A stretch of 64,000 bases of DNA from Saccharothrix saharensis (GCF_006716745.1 NZ_VFPP01000001.1:5467386-5531385); one strand, 5' to 3'. Counted from the first letter of the stretch, positions 8,784-19,831 are shown. The notes: a model not told the origin generated them from the letters alone. A program made the numbers and translations.

Positions 8784-10301
8784 TCACACGGGGTTCAAGC
8801 CGGGGTTGCGGTCCTCGACCACGAACGACTTCAGCGTCGTGGCCTCGGCCCCGGCCGTCCGCACGTGCGGCAGCGCGCGGAAGTCCGCCCGCACCTCCCG
8901 CGCGGTGAACTTCGTCCGCACGTACCCGCGCCGCCTGCTGTGCAGCTTGATGTGCGGGTTCAGCCGCAGCTGCACCTCGTCGACCGTGTCGTTGCCGTCG
9001 CCGCCGGAGGTGACCGACGTGCACACCAGCTCGGTGCCCACCGTGCGCGACGACGCCGGGTCGTTCCAGTCGGCCTTGATGTCGGCCGCGTACGCCGCGT
9101 GCACGTCACCGGTCAGCACGACCGCGTTGCGGACCTTGGCGTCCACCCAGCCGCGGGTGACCCGGTCGCGGGAGGCCAGGTAGCCGTCCCAGGAGTCCAT
9201 GGACACCTCCTTCTCCGGGCCGTCCTTGCGGTCGCGCTCGGCGAAGAACACCTGCTGGCCGAGCACGTCCCACCGCGACCGGGACCGGCGGAAACCGTCG
9301 AGCAGCCACTCCTCCTGCGCCGCGCCCGTGATCGTGCGGGTGGCCAGGCCGGCGTCGGCGCAGGTCTTCCACCCGTCGCCGCACGCCTGGTCGTCGCGGT
9401 ACTGGCGGGTGTCGAGCATGTGGAAGTTGACCAGGCCGCCCCACTGGACGCGCCGGTAGAGCTGCATGTCGACGCCGTTGGGCTTCGCGCCGCGCCGCAG
9501 CGGCATGTTCTCGTAGTAGGCCTGGAACGCCGCCGCGCGCCGGGCGGCGAAGTGCGCGTCCGGCTGCTCCGGCACCTCGTCGGCCCAGTTGTTCTCGACC
9601 TCGTGGTCGTCCCAGATCACCAGCCACGGCGCCACCGAGTGCGCGAGCTGCAGGTCCTCGTCGGTCTTGTACTGGGCGTGCCGGAGCCGGTAGTCGGCCA
9701 GCGTGCGGGTCTCCGGGCCGAGCACGGTGCGCACGTCCGCCGCCTTGGCCGCGTACTCGTACTGGTAGTCGCCCAGGTGCAGGACCAGGTCCGGGTGGTC
9801 CTCGGCGAGCCGCCGGTAGGCGGTGAAGTAGCCCTCGCCGTAGTGCGAGCACGACGCGAAGCACATGGTCAGGTCCCGGCCCAGCGCCCACGGCTCGGGC
9901 GTCGTGCGGGTGCGGCCGACGGGGGACAGGTGGCCGTCGACCCGGAACCGGTAGAAGTACTCGCGGCCCGGCCGCAGGCCGAACGTCTCCACGTGCACGC
10001 TGTGCGCGGACTCGGGGCGCGCCACCTGCACCCCGCGCCGCACCACGCGCCGGAAGCGCTCGTCCTCGGCCACCTCCCAGTGCACCGGGACCACCCGGTT
10101 CGGCATGCCGCCGAGGCCGTCCTCGTTCAGCGGGGCGGGCGCCAGCCGCGTCCACAGCACCATGCCGTCCGGGCCGGGGTCGCCGGAGGCCACGCCGAGC
10201 GTGAAGGGGTCGTCGAGCTTGGGCACGCCCGCGCCGGCGGTAGCGAGCGCCACACCGGCCGCACCGCCGATGAGCAGGGAACGTCGGGTCACCGCAGTCA
10301 T
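8784..10301 (-). CDS. phoD: PhoD-type alkaline phosphatase, Tat-exported
   Basis: 505 residues from ATG at 10301 (MTAVTRRSLLIGGAAG, a twin-arginine signal followed by a hydrophobic core). The mature part shows the PhoD N-terminal domain (FTLGVASGDPGPDGMVLWTRL) and metallophosphatase motifs FASCSHYGEGYF, LHLGDYQYEY, WDDHEVENNW and LTGDVHAAY, which bind Fe/Ca in this family. It should hydrolyse phosphate mono- or diesters outside the cell. A longer upstream frame would destroy the Tat signal and is rejected. A GTTCACC-type repeat about 17-40 nt upstream of the ATG may be a PHO box. It ends directly against the convergent reductase gene with no gap. Confidence 0.9.
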   Translation of the reverse strand: MTAVTRRSLLIGGAAGVALATAGAGVPKLDDPFTLGVASGDPGPDGMVLWTRLAPAPLNEDGLGGMPNRVVPVHWEVAEDERFRRVVRRGVQVARPESAHSVHVETFGLRPGREYFYRFRVDGHLSPVGRTRTTPEPWALGRDLTMCFASCSHYGEGYFTAYRRLAEDHPDLVLHLGDYQYEYAAKAADVRTVLGPETRTLADYRLRHAQYKTDEDLQLAHSVAPWLVIWDDHEVENNWADEVPEQPDAHFAARRAAAFQAYYENMPLRRGAKPNGVDMQLYRRVQWGGLVNFHMLDTRQYRDDQACGDGWKTCADAGLATRTITGAAQEEWLLDGFRRSRSRWDVLGQQVFFAERDRKDGPEKEVSMDSWDGYLASRDRVTRGWVDAKVRNAVVLTGDVHAAYAADIKADWNDPASSRTVGTELVCTSVTSGGDGNDTVDEVQLRLNPHIKLHSRRRGYVRTKFTAREVRADFRALPHVRTAGAEATTLKSFVVEDRNPGLNPV

Positions 10302-10317
10302 GCCCGACACCGTTGCC

Positions 10318-10341
10318 GACCAGGTTGGCGACCAGGTGAAC
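10318..10341 (-). promoter_or_regulatory. Candidate PHO box upstream of phoD
   Basis: On the minus strand GTTCACCTGGTC is followed directly by GCCAACCTGGTC, an imperfect 12-bp tandem repeat. The first unit matches the GTTCACC core of Streptomyces PhoP-binding boxes, although the usual period is 11 bp. Position upstream of phoD supports phosphate control, but the assignment is tentative. Confidence 0.35.
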
Positions 10342-10392
10342 GGCGGTGTGACACGAGTGGACGACTTCACCCCACCGGTTGCGGGGGGTTCG

Positions 10393-10422
10393 TTGAAGCG
10401 TTGGCACTCGCGTGGGTAGAGT
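10393..10422 (+). promoter_or_regulatory. groESL1 promoter
   Basis: TTGAAG (10393-10398) and TAGAGT (10417-10422) are separated by 18 bp and form a plausible -35/-10 pair. The -10 lies inside the CIRCE element, so repressor binding would block RNA polymerase. Confidence 0.55.
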
Positions 10423-10427
10423 GCTAG
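10401..10427 (+). promoter_or_regulatory. CIRCE operator (HrcA binding site)
   Basis: TTGGCACTC, nine bases, then GAGTGCTAG match the CIRCE consensus TTAGCACTC-N9-GAGTGCTAA with only the ends altered. HrcA binds this element to repress chaperonin genes until heat shock. It overlaps the proposed groES promoter. Confidence 0.92.
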
Positions 10428-10528
10428 ATGCACGGCACCAGCAACCGCCCCGACCCCCGCGACGGCGGGGTGGCAGGAGCCGTAAACGCAACCTGCCAAC
10501 GCTTTCGACGACCGTGGAGGTCAGCCCG

Positions 10529-10822
10529 GTGAGCGTGAACATCAAGCCGCTCGAGGACAAGATCGTCGTCCAGGCCAGCGAGGCCGAGACCACGACCGCT
10601 TCCGGCCTCGTGATCCCGGACACCGCGAAGGAGAAGCCCCAGGAGGGCAAGGTCCTCGCGGTCGGCCCCGGCCGGATCGACGACAAGGGCAACCGCGTCC
10701 CCGTGGACGTGGCTGTCGGCGACGTCGTCATCTACTCCAAGTACGGCGGCACCGAGGTCAAGTACAACGGCGAGGAGTACCTCATCCTCTCCGCCCGCGA
10801 CGTGCTGGCCGTCATCAACTGA
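10529..10822 (+). CDS. groES: Co-chaperonin GroES
   Basis: 97 residues from GTG ([15 protein letters not shown]) with GGAGG 8 nt upstream. It forms the heptameric lid of the GroEL folding chamber. [20 protein letters not shown] is the mobile loop that docks GroEL, and [19 protein letters not shown] is near-identical to M. tuberculosis GroES. A longer upstream open frame runs through the CIRCE element and cannot be coding. Regulation by HrcA/CIRCE is strongly indicated. groEL1 follows after an 82-nt gap containing a hairpin. Confidence 0.97.
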   Translation: MSVNIKPLEDKIVVQASEAETTTASGLVIPDTAKEKPQEGKVLAVGPGRIDDKGNRVPVDVAVGDVVIYSKYGGTEVKYNGEEYLILSARDVLAVIN

Positions 10823-10842
10823 CGCTCGGCTGACACGCAAGG

Positions 10843-10879
10843 CGCCCCGGCGAACCCCTCACCGGGGCTTCCCGGGGCG
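10843..10879 (+). terminator. Hairpin between groES and groEL1 (possible attenuator or processing site)
   Basis: CGCCCCGG (10843-10850) pairs with CCGGGGCG (10872-10879), and an inner CCCC/GGGG pair can extend it. A short TTT follows. In streptomycetes the groESL message is cut between the genes; whether this hairpin ends part of the transcripts or protects an mRNA end is not decidable here. Confidence 0.5.
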
Positions 10880-10901
10880 TTTCGCATCAAGAGAGGCGTA
10901 G

Positions 10902-12530
<1,629 letters not shown>

Positions 12531-12614
12531 CAGCGGCCACCGCCGGCCGACGGTCGGCGCCGGTGGCTGACGGCCGGCGCTGACCAGGCGTTATCGGTCG
12601 GTCAGAGCGCGAAC

Positions 12615-12647
12615 GGAGGGGCGGCACCCGCGTGGTGCCGTCCCTCC
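12615..12647. terminator. Bidirectional terminator between groEL1 and whiD
   Basis: GGAGGGGCGGCACC (12615-12628) pairs with GGTGCCGTCCCTCC (12634-12647), 14 bp with one G-U pair and a 5-nt loop. It lies between the 3' ends of two convergent genes. No long T tract follows, as is usual in this GC range. Confidence 0.75.
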
Positions 12648-12661
12648 CGCGCGTTGTGGCG

Positions 12662-12958
12662 TCAAGCGGGCGTCAACTGCCGCTTGCGCGCCTTGATGAT
12701 GCTGTCCCGCTCGGACTCCGAGAGGCCGCCCCAGATCCCGTAGGGCTCCTGCACCGCCAGGGCGTGCCGCCGGCACATCTCCAGCACCGGGCACGAGAGG
12801 CACACGGCCTTCGCCCGCGCCTCCCGTCGAGCCCGCGCCGGTCCGCGCTCCCCGTCCGGGTGGAAGAAGAACGCGCTGTCCATCCCGCGGCACGAGCCGC
12901 GCATCTGCCAGTCCCACAGATCCGCGTTGGGACCGGGAAGCCTTCGGGTGTCCGCCAT
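12662..12958 (-). CDS. whiD: WhiB-family [4Fe-4S] regulator, WhiD/WhiB3 type
   Basis: 98 residues. Four cysteines (C23, C53, C56, C62) in the C-x29-C-x2-C-x5-C pattern bind an iron-sulfur cluster, and GIWGG at 74-78 followed by a basic KARKRQ tail forms the DNA- and sigma-contacting part. The opening LPGPNADLWDWQ is characteristic of WhiD (Streptomyces, late spore maturation) and WhiB3 (M. tuberculosis, redox and lipid control). Its place after groEL1 matches Rv3416 and its streptomycete counterpart. It diverges from a MerR-type gene; the 187-bp gap has no clear operator that I can name. Confidence 0.9.
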   Translation of the reverse strand: MADTRRLPGPNADLWDWQMRGSCRGMDSAFFFHPDGERGPARARREARAKAVCLSCPVLEMCRRHALAVQEPYGIWGGLSESERDSIIKARKRQLTPA

Positions 12959-13145
12959 CGAGACCGCCTCCTTGGCCCATGGACGAGAACTGCTCCATTC
13001 GGCTTAATGATGATCCACCGTAGAACCGCGCCAAAACTTGTTCAAGGGGGTGCGGGGGCTTTTGCGGGCAATTCATACGATGGGTGATCGGTCGGCGTTG
13101 AAACCCGGAGTTGCCGGTGACGTCAGGTGAACGGACGATGTCAGC

Positions 13146-14153
13146 GTGATGACGCCCCCCGACCACACCGGGACCGTGCCGGAAGGCGATCGGGAAACCG
13201 TTGCGGAGGAAGACGATCCCGCGCATGCGGTGACCCTCTCGGTGGCCGCGGTCGCACGCAGGCTGGGCGTCGCGCCGGCCACCCTCCGCACCTGGGACCG
13301 GCGGTACGGCCTCGGACCCAGTGATCACACAACCGGGCGACACCGCAAGTACGCGCCACTCGACGTAGCGCGGTTGGAGCTGATGCAGCGGGCGCTGCTG
13401 CGCGGCGCGTCGTCCGCCGAGGCGGCCAAGTACGCGCTGGCCAGCCCGGTGCGCACGCCGCCGACCGCCGTGCCCGCGTCGTTGACCGGCGGTGAGCTCG
13501 ACGGCGGCGGGCCCGCCGGTGGGCGGGGTCTGAAGCTGCCGGTGGCGAACCGGCGGGCCCGGGTCGTGGGGCGGGCGGCGTTGGCGATGGACTCGGCGGC
13601 GGTGCAGACGCTGCTGGCCGACGCGATCGAGGCGGACGGCGTCATCACGACGTGGGACGAGGTGGTGCGCCCGGTGATGGCCGCGATCTCGGCCAAGTGG
13701 GAGCACTCGGGCGCCGGGGTCGAGGTGGCGCACCTGGTCGAGGAGTGCGCGCTGGCCGCGCTGGTGCGCGCGACCCCCGTCGTGACGAGCCCGCGCAACC
13801 ACCGCCCCGTGCTGCTGGCGTGCATGCCGGATGAACGGCACGACCTTCCGCTGTACCCGTTGGCGGCCGTGCTCGCGCTGCGTGGCGTCGGGGTGCGGCA
13901 ACTGGGCGCGGCCCTGCCCGCCGACGCCCTGGCCGCCGCCGTCCGCCGAACCGCACCGGCCGCCGTCGTGCTGTGGGCCCAGCTGCCGCGCTACGCCGAT
14001 CCGGGTGTCGTGACGGCCCTGCCCCGAACCCGCCAACAAGTCCGCGTGTTCGTCGGCGGCCCGGGCTGGGAACGCGGCGTCGTGCCCCAACCGGCGGACC
14101 GGATCACCACCCTCCCCTCCGCCGCCGACGCCATCGAACGAGCCGTCTGCTGA
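13146..14153 (+). CDS. MerR-type regulator with B12-binding-like domain (CarH/LitR-like)
   Basis: 335 residues from GTG; an ATG three bases later is equally possible. Residues 31-80 are a MerR helix-turn-helix (LSVAAVARRLGVAPATLRTWDRRYG). The C-terminal half resembles the cobalamin-binding part of CarH: Trp185 and His196 are spaced 11 apart as in the CarH W-x9-EH motif, though the Glu is Ala195 here, and E230-R-H232 occupies the place of the axial-ligand motif E-x-H. Such proteins sense light through adenosylcobalamin, or are degenerate relatives. It is divergent from whiD and upstream of bldM, so a link to development is possible but unproven. Confidence 0.75.
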   Translation: MMTPPDHTGTVPEGDRETVAEEDDPAHAVTLSVAAVARRLGVAPATLRTWDRRYGLGPSDHTTGRHRKYAPLDVARLELMQRALLRGASSAEAAKYALASPVRTPPTAVPASLTGGELDGGGPAGGRGLKLPVANRRARVVGRAALAMDSAAVQTLLADAIEADGVITTWDEVVRPVMAAISAKWEHSGAGVEVAHLVEECALAALVRATPVVTSPRNHRPVLLACMPDERHDLPLYPLAAVLALRGVGVRQLGAALPADALAAAVRRTAPAAVVLWAQLPRYADPGVVTALPRTRQQVRVFVGGPGWERGVVPQPADRITTLPSAADAIERAVC

Positions 14154-14202
14154 CCCGACGGCGTCGGCCCGGGTGGCGCCGGTGACCTCTTGTCCTCGCT
14201 GC

Positions 14203-14235
14203 GCAGGGGTCCCCGCCAGAGGGACCCCTGCTTTT
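14203..14235 (+). terminator. Rho-independent terminator after the MerR/B12 gene
   Basis: GCAGGGGTCCC (14203-14213) pairs perfectly with GGGACCCCTGC (14221-14231) around a 7-nt loop, and TTTT follows directly. This is a classical intrinsic terminator. Confidence 0.88.
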
Positions 14236-14280
14236 ACCCTGCCACCGAGGTCCGACGGTCCGAGGCGTCAGCACACCGCC

Positions 14281-14308
14281 TGTGGACAACTCCGGGGCCT
14301 GTGGACGA
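14281..14308. promoter_or_regulatory. Two DnaA-box-like nonamers
   Basis: TGTGGACAA (14281-14289) is an exact inverse of the actinobacterial DnaA box TTGTCCACA. TGTGGACGA (14300-14308) differs at one base and lies 19 bp away in the same orientation. They sit just upstream of the Rv3415c-like gene. A regulatory or DnaA-titrating role is only suggested. Confidence 0.4.
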
Positions 14309-14319
14309 CCAGTGAGTAG

Positions 14320-15243
14320 GTGGAGCCGGTGGACCTGCGGGAGGCGGCGTTCGGGGATCGGCCCGAGGCCGGGGTGTGGTCGGCGTCGGGTGGTGGGGCG
14401 CGGGAGCGGTGGTTGGCGGCGGTGGTGCTCGGGGGGCAGGGGCACTACGCGGCGGCGGCGGCCGTGCTGCAGGGGTTGATCGCCGGCGGGGGGTTGTTCG
14501 GGTCGTTGGCGGCTTCCACGCTGGCTTCGCACCGGCGGCAGTTGGGTGGGCACGCGGCGGCGCGGGTGCTGGACGGGCGGGCGTTGGCGATGGTGCCCGA
14601 CGAACCCGGCCGAATCGACCCCGACCCCGACCCCGACCCCGACGACGTGGACGTGGCCGGTGCGCGGGCGGACGCGATGCTCGGGCTCGCGGCCGACGCG
14701 ATCGGCGGCGGCCGGCTCGACGAGGCGCGGCGGCTGCACGCGCGGGTCGAACCGCGCGGGTGGCGCAGCCGGGTGCGGCACCGGTGGTTGGCCGCCGAGA
14801 TCGCGTTGGCCGCCGGCCACGCCGAACAGGCGGTGCACCCGGCCGAGGAGGCCGCGGCGACCGCCCGGGACGTCGGCGCGACGCGACACATCCTCAAGTC
14901 AGACCTCGTCCTGGGCGTCGCTTTGGTGGTACGGGGGACACCCGAAAGCGTCGGCCGGGGGGTCGACCTGCTACGCTGTGACCTAAATCACACTGACCGC
15001 CGAGGGCTTTTCTCGTTGGTCTGGCCGACGGCGCTTGTCCTGACAAACGCCCAGGCAGACCGCACTATTGCGGGCACGGGAAACATGAAGGAACGCGCGG
15101 AAAACGCTCTGAGCTGCGTGTTGCGCAGAGCCGACCCGTCGGGCCGCCGACTCGCGGACCGCTCGCCGTGGATCCCGACTGCGCTGCTCCGTTCCGGGGA
15201 ACCCCCGAACGCAGACGCTGAGACGAACTTCTTGACGGATTAA
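14320..15243 (+). CDS. Conserved hypothetical protein, Rv3415c-like (helical repeat)
   Basis: 307 residues, function unknown. The sequence is rich in Ala/Leu helices with TPR-like character (for example HYAAAAAVLQGLIAGGG, and LDEARRLHARVEPRGWRSR), interrupted by an Asp-Pro run (DPDPDPDPDD) encoded by a GACCCC tandem repeat near 14619-14643. The position between whiD and the bldM/sigD genes corresponds to Rv3415c of M. tuberculosis, a conserved hypothetical of similar size. The GTG at 14320 is used here; a GTG at 14329 preceded by AGGTGGAG is also plausible. No signal peptide or membrane segment is apparent. Confidence 0.75.
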   Translation: MEPVDLREAAFGDRPEAGVWSASGGGARERWLAAVVLGGQGHYAAAAAVLQGLIAGGGLFGSLAASTLASHRRQLGGHAAARVLDGRALAMVPDEPGRIDPDPDPDPDDVDVAGARADAMLGLAADAIGGGRLDEARRLHARVEPRGWRSRVRHRWLAAEIALAAGHAEQAVHPAEEAAATARDVGATRHILKSDLVLGVALVVRGTPESVGRGVDLLRCDLNHTDRRGLFSLVWPTALVLTNAQADRTIAGTGNMKERAENALSCVLRRADPSGRRLADRSPWIPTALLRSGEPPNADAETNFLTD

Positions 15244-15323
15244 GCACCGGATCGTGTCAAGGTTCGGCCTCTAGCGTCCGATAGGGGATGTGGAACGTCA
15301 CTCGGCTGCAGGAAGGAGTCCCC

Positions 15324-15920
15324 GTGACCACGGTCCTTATTTGCGACGACCGGCGCAGTGTGCGGGAGGGTCTCACCCGCGTGATGTCGGCTGTCCCAGG
15401 GGTTAGCCGCATCGACTGCGTAGCGCACGGTGACGAGTTGTTGGCTCGGTTCTCTCGGCAGCCGGTCGACGTCGTACTGGTTGGCACCCAGCGCGCCGTC
15501 CCGACCGGGGTCGAAGCGACCCGGCGACTCGTCTCGGCCAACCCGCAGGCAAACGTCATCGTCTTCGGCGCACCGGACGACGCGGGCAGCATCGCCGCCG
15601 CGATCGCCGGCGGAGCTCGCGGCTACCTGCGTTGGGACGCCTCGCGCCCCGAGCTGGTCGCCGCGCTGGCGCACACGCTCGCGAGCACCAGCGTGCCCGC
15701 GCCGCGCCAGCCGTCGGACCCGGGCGTCCAGCTCACCGAGCGCGAGCTCCAGGTGCTGCGCGGGATGAGCCAGGGCAAGAGCAACGGGCAGATCGGGCGC
15801 GAGCTCTACCTGTCCGAGGACACGGTGAAGACGCACGCCCGGCGCTTGTTCCGCAAGCTCGGCGTGCGCGACCGCGCCCAGGCCGTCGCGCACGGCTTCC
15901 GGCGTGGCCTCGTGTCCTAG
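15324..15920 (+). CDS. bldM: BldM-type atypical response regulator
   Basis: 198 residues from a GTG preceded by GGAAGGAG with a 5-nt spacer. The N-terminal receiver keeps the acidic pair D8-D9, but the phospho-acceptor position is Gly54 (VLVGTQ, where BldM has LMDVR), and the invariant Lys is replaced (GYLRWDAS). The C-terminal LuxR-type helix-turn-helix (LTERELQVLRGMSQGKSNGQ, then SEDTVKTHARRLF) matches Streptomyces BldM closely. BldM switches on aerial growth and sporulation genes as a homodimer or with WhiI. Its neighbours whiD and sigD match the streptomycete order. Activity must be independent of Asp phosphorylation. Confidence 0.85.
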   Translation: MTTVLICDDRRSVREGLTRVMSAVPGVSRIDCVAHGDELLARFSRQPVDVVLVGTQRAVPTGVEATRRLVSANPQANVIVFGAPDDAGSIAAAIAGGARGYLRWDASRPELVAALAHTLASTSVPAPRQPSDPGVQLTERELQVLRGMSQGKSNGQIGRELYLSEDTVKTHARRLFRKLGVRDRAQAVAHGFRRGLVS

Positions 15921-16020
15921 CGGTAGCGCGCACGCGGACTCCACGAGGACTCCACACGGCTCGGGGCCAGGCTCGTCGGACTCGTCAGGCGAGTCGCACC
16001 GGCACTCCTTCCTCCAGCCG

Positions 16021-16052
16021 CGGCCCGGTGACGCCCACGCGTCACCGGGCCG
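16021..16052. terminator. Terminator after bldM
   Basis: CGGCCCGGTGACGC (16021-16034) pairs perfectly over 14 bp with GCGTCACCGGGCCG (16039-16052), leaving a 4-nt loop. The remaining 15921-16242 gap holds no gene; the sigD promoter must lie in its right half, where I find no convincing -35/-10 pair. Confidence 0.82.
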
Positions 16053-16242
16053 TCGTGCGTCCACCGCGGGTACCCGGTGTGTCGGCTGGTCAGGTGAGGT
16101 CGAAAGACCCCATCTGGACCCCATTGCGGAACATCCGGCCGCGGGACCGGTACGGTGAGCATCACCAGTACGGGCGACGTCGATCGTCCCGTGCTGTTCT
16201 TTGTCGGTACGCCTACGCGTAACACCAGGGCAGTTGTCTGCG

Positions 16243-16815
16243 ATGACCAACTTGGGGGACGGACTGGACGCCGAAGTGGGCGCAGCCGTCGATGGCGACC
16301 GCCACGCGATCGAGCGGCTCCTGGCATCCATCCGACCCCTCGTGGTGCGGTACTGCCGCGCCAGAGTCGGAAGGCAGGAGAGGTCTTTCGCTTCGGCGGA
16401 CGACGTGGCCCAGGAGGTGTGTCTCGCGGTGCTGACGGCCCTGCCCAGCTATCGCGACCAGGGTCGGCCGTTCTTGGCGTTCGTCTACGGGATCGCCGCG
16501 CACAAGGTGGCCGACGCGCATCGCTCCGCAGCCCGGAACCGGTCGGAACCGGTCCCGGAGGTGCCCGACGCCCCCGAAACGGAGGCCGGTCCCGAGCAGC
16601 GCGCCATGCAGGGCGAGCTGTCGGACCGGATGGCGCTGCTCCTGAAGGTCCTTCCGGAGAAGCAGCGGGAGATCCTGCTGCTCCGAGTGGTCGTCGGCCT
16701 GTCGGCCGAGGAAACCGCCGACGCGGTCGGCTCCACCCCGGGCGCGGTTCGGGTGGCGCAGCACCGCGCCTTGGCCCGCCTTCGCAAGACGTTGGCAGCG
16801 GAGGAGGTGGTCTGA
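16243..16815 (+). CDS. sigD: ECF sigma factor SigD
   Basis: 190 residues. Region 2 (about 24-97) contains RPLVVRYCRARVG, SADDVAQEVCLAVLTALPSYR and FLAFVYGIAAHKVADAHR; region 4 (about 125-180) contains LPEKQREILLLRVVVGLSAEETADAVGSTPGAVRVAQHRAL. Both are very close to M. tuberculosis SigD, which controls stationary-phase and lipid-related genes. I start at ATG 16243; the open frame extends further upstream without homology. The anti-sigma gene begins at the next base after the stop, so the two are made together, as sigma/anti-sigma pairs usually are. Confidence 0.93.
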   Translation: MTNLGDGLDAEVGAAVDGDRHAIERLLASIRPLVVRYCRARVGRQERSFASADDVAQEVCLAVLTALPSYRDQGRPFLAFVYGIAAHKVADAHRSAARNRSEPVPEVPDAPETEAGPEQRAMQGELSDRMALLLKVLPEKQREILLLRVVVGLSAEETADAVGSTPGAVRVAQHRALARLRKTLAAEEVV

Positions 16816-17742
16816 GTGGCTGACCAGCACGAGAAGGGCAACGGAGAAGTCGTGCGCGGACGAGATGAGAGACCGCCGCAGTCTGATGACACCCTGATCG
16901 AGGACGTCGCGGTGGAACCCGGTGACGACCTCGCGGGCATCCGAGCTGACGACGCGCTGCTCGACGCGCTGGGCGGGCGCGACGGCGAGCAGCCGGACTC
17001 GCTCGTCGACGACGAGCTGAACGCGCTGCTGCTGGCCTGGCGGCGCGAGGTCGACAGCCCGCCGATGGGCGAGCTGGTCGACACCGAGACCGCGGTGGCC
17101 ACGATCGCCGCCGCCCGCCCCCAGCCGCGGGGCAGGCAACGCTTCCTGATCCCCCTCGCGAGCGCCGCCGCCGTGCTGGCGATCGCGTTCACGGGGATGA
17201 GCCTGGTCGCGCGCGACGCCCAGCCCGGCGACGCGCTCTGGGGACTGACCAGGGTCCTGTACTCCGAGCACGCGCGGTCGGTGGAAGCCGCCGTCGCCGT
17301 GCGCACCGACCTCGACACCGCTCGCGCGGCCCTGCGCGACGGCCGGTACAGCGAGGCCCGCGACGCCCTGCTCAAGGCGGGGGAGAGCCTGCCGTCGGTC
17401 TCGCCGGACGACGACAAGGACGCCCTGGTCCAGCAGCACTCGTCGTTGCTGGAGGAGCTGACCAGCACCACGCCGTCGCCGAACACGCCGACCACCGCCG
17501 GGCCGTCCACGCCGCCGGTGCTGCCGACGACCGAGCCGAGCAAGCCGTCGGCCACGGTGGTGACCACGACGACGGAACCGACCACGACGACCCAGCCGAC
17601 GACGACCACGGTGACGGTCCCGAGCACGGACGGCACGGCGCAGCCGCCGCCGCCCACCTCGGGTGAGCCGGCCGGCGGCCAGACGCGGGGCGAGTCGGAG
17701 ACCCCCGGTGCCACGGACGGCCAGACCACGTCCGAGAACTGA
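16816..17742 (+). CDS. rsdA: Anti-sigma-D factor RsdA
   Basis: 308 residues, a single-pass membrane protein. The N-terminal cytoplasmic part carries the sigma-binding region (DDLAGIRADDALLDALGG, then DDELNALLLAWRREVD, about 38-80). One transmembrane helix lies at about 109-131 (RFLIPLASAAAVLAIAF). The extracytoplasmic part has a short helical domain (151-206) and a long Thr/Pro/Ser-rich tail. In M. tuberculosis RsdA holds SigD at the membrane until it is degraded by proteolysis. The start GTG abuts the sigD stop with no gap. A strong bidirectional terminator follows. Confidence 0.88.
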   Translation: MADQHEKGNGEVVRGRDERPPQSDDTLIEDVAVEPGDDLAGIRADDALLDALGGRDGEQPDSLVDDELNALLLAWRREVDSPPMGELVDTETAVATIAAARPQPRGRQRFLIPLASAAAVLAIAFTGMSLVARDAQPGDALWGLTRVLYSEHARSVEAAVAVRTDLDTARAALRDGRYSEARDALLKAGESLPSVSPDDDKDALVQQHSSLLEELTSTTPSPNTPTTAGPSTPPVLPTTEPSKPSATVVTTTTEPTTTTQPTTTTVTVPSTDGTAQPPPPTSGEPAGGQTRGESETPGATDGQTTSEN

Positions 17743-17755
17743 CCCGCGAGCACGC

Positions 17756-17801
17756 GTGTGACGAAGCCCGCCCCGCACGAAGGGGGCGGGCTTCGTCACA
17801 C
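17756..17801. terminator. Strong bidirectional terminator between rsdA and the DUF5319 gene
   Basis: A perfect 19-bp stem: 17756-17774 (starting GTGTGACGAAGCC) pairs with 17783-17801 around an 8-nt loop. TTTC follows on the plus strand. It separates two convergent genes. Confidence 0.93.
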
Positions 17802-17803
17802 TT

Positions 17804-18193
17804 TCAGCGGGCGCTCTCGGTCGCGGTGACCCCGTCGGCGTAGCCGCGGCAGTACTCCCAGCTGACGTACGCCGCCGGATCGGGGTCGTACGCGGGCTCG
17901 TGCGGGCGCATCCGGCCGTCGGACAGCAGCTGCTCCAGGCTCGACCGCAGCAGCGCCCAGTCGTGGTAGTGCGGCTCCTGGCACTCGCCGCAGTCGACCA
18001 CGATTCCCCTGACACCACGGGGTTCCAGCAGCGCCTGGTACACCGCGAGGTCGCTGAGGTCGCCGATCAGCTCGGCCCGCTCGGCGTCGTCCATCGGCGG
18101 GTGGTCGTGGTCGTGGTCGGGCTCGCCGAGGGCCCGGGCCGGGTCCTCCGGGTCGCCCGCGAACGGGTCTGGTGGCAACGCGTCGTGCGGCAC
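17804..18193 (-). CDS. DUF5319 conserved actinobacterial protein (Rv3412-like)
   Basis: 129 residues. Matches Rv3412 of M. tuberculosis throughout: LPPDPFAGDPEDP, LSDLAVYQALLEPRGVRG, DCGECQEPHYHDW and RPHEPAYDPDPAAYVSWEYC. The CGEC pair together with HYH and later Cys could bind a metal such as zinc, but this is inferred. Function is unknown. It always lies beside guaB/sigD in these genomes. The GTG start is 8 nt from a TACCGT -10 element, so the mRNA is probably leaderless. A much longer open frame in this register overlaps guaB and is spurious. Confidence 0.85.
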   Translation of the reverse strand: MPHDALPPDPFAGDPEDPARALGEPDHDHDHPPMDDAERAELIGDLSDLAVYQALLEPRGVRGIVVDCGECQEPHYHDWALLRSSLEQLLSDGRMRPHEPAYDPDPAAYVSWEYCRGYADGVTATESAR

Positions 18194-18201
18194 GACCCCG
18201 C

Positions 18202-18207
18202 ACGGTA
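18202..18207 (-). promoter_or_regulatory. -10 element of the DUF5319 gene, probably leaderless
   Basis: On the minus strand TACCGT is followed by 8 nt and then the GTG start codon, leaving no room for a ribosome binding site. Confidence 0.45.
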
Positions 18208-18247
18208 CCGGGCGGACCCCCGACCACGTCCAGATACCATGACCTGA

Positions 18248-19831
<1,584 letters not shown>

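Noticed and set aside
14619-14650. GACCCC tandem repeat
   Set aside because: It lies inside a coding frame and encodes a simple Asp-Pro run; not a separate element.
16219-16244. GTAAC-N17-CGAT, a possible ECF promoter for sigD
   Set aside because: The -10 half overlaps the chosen ATG, so transcription would start inside the gene; probably chance.
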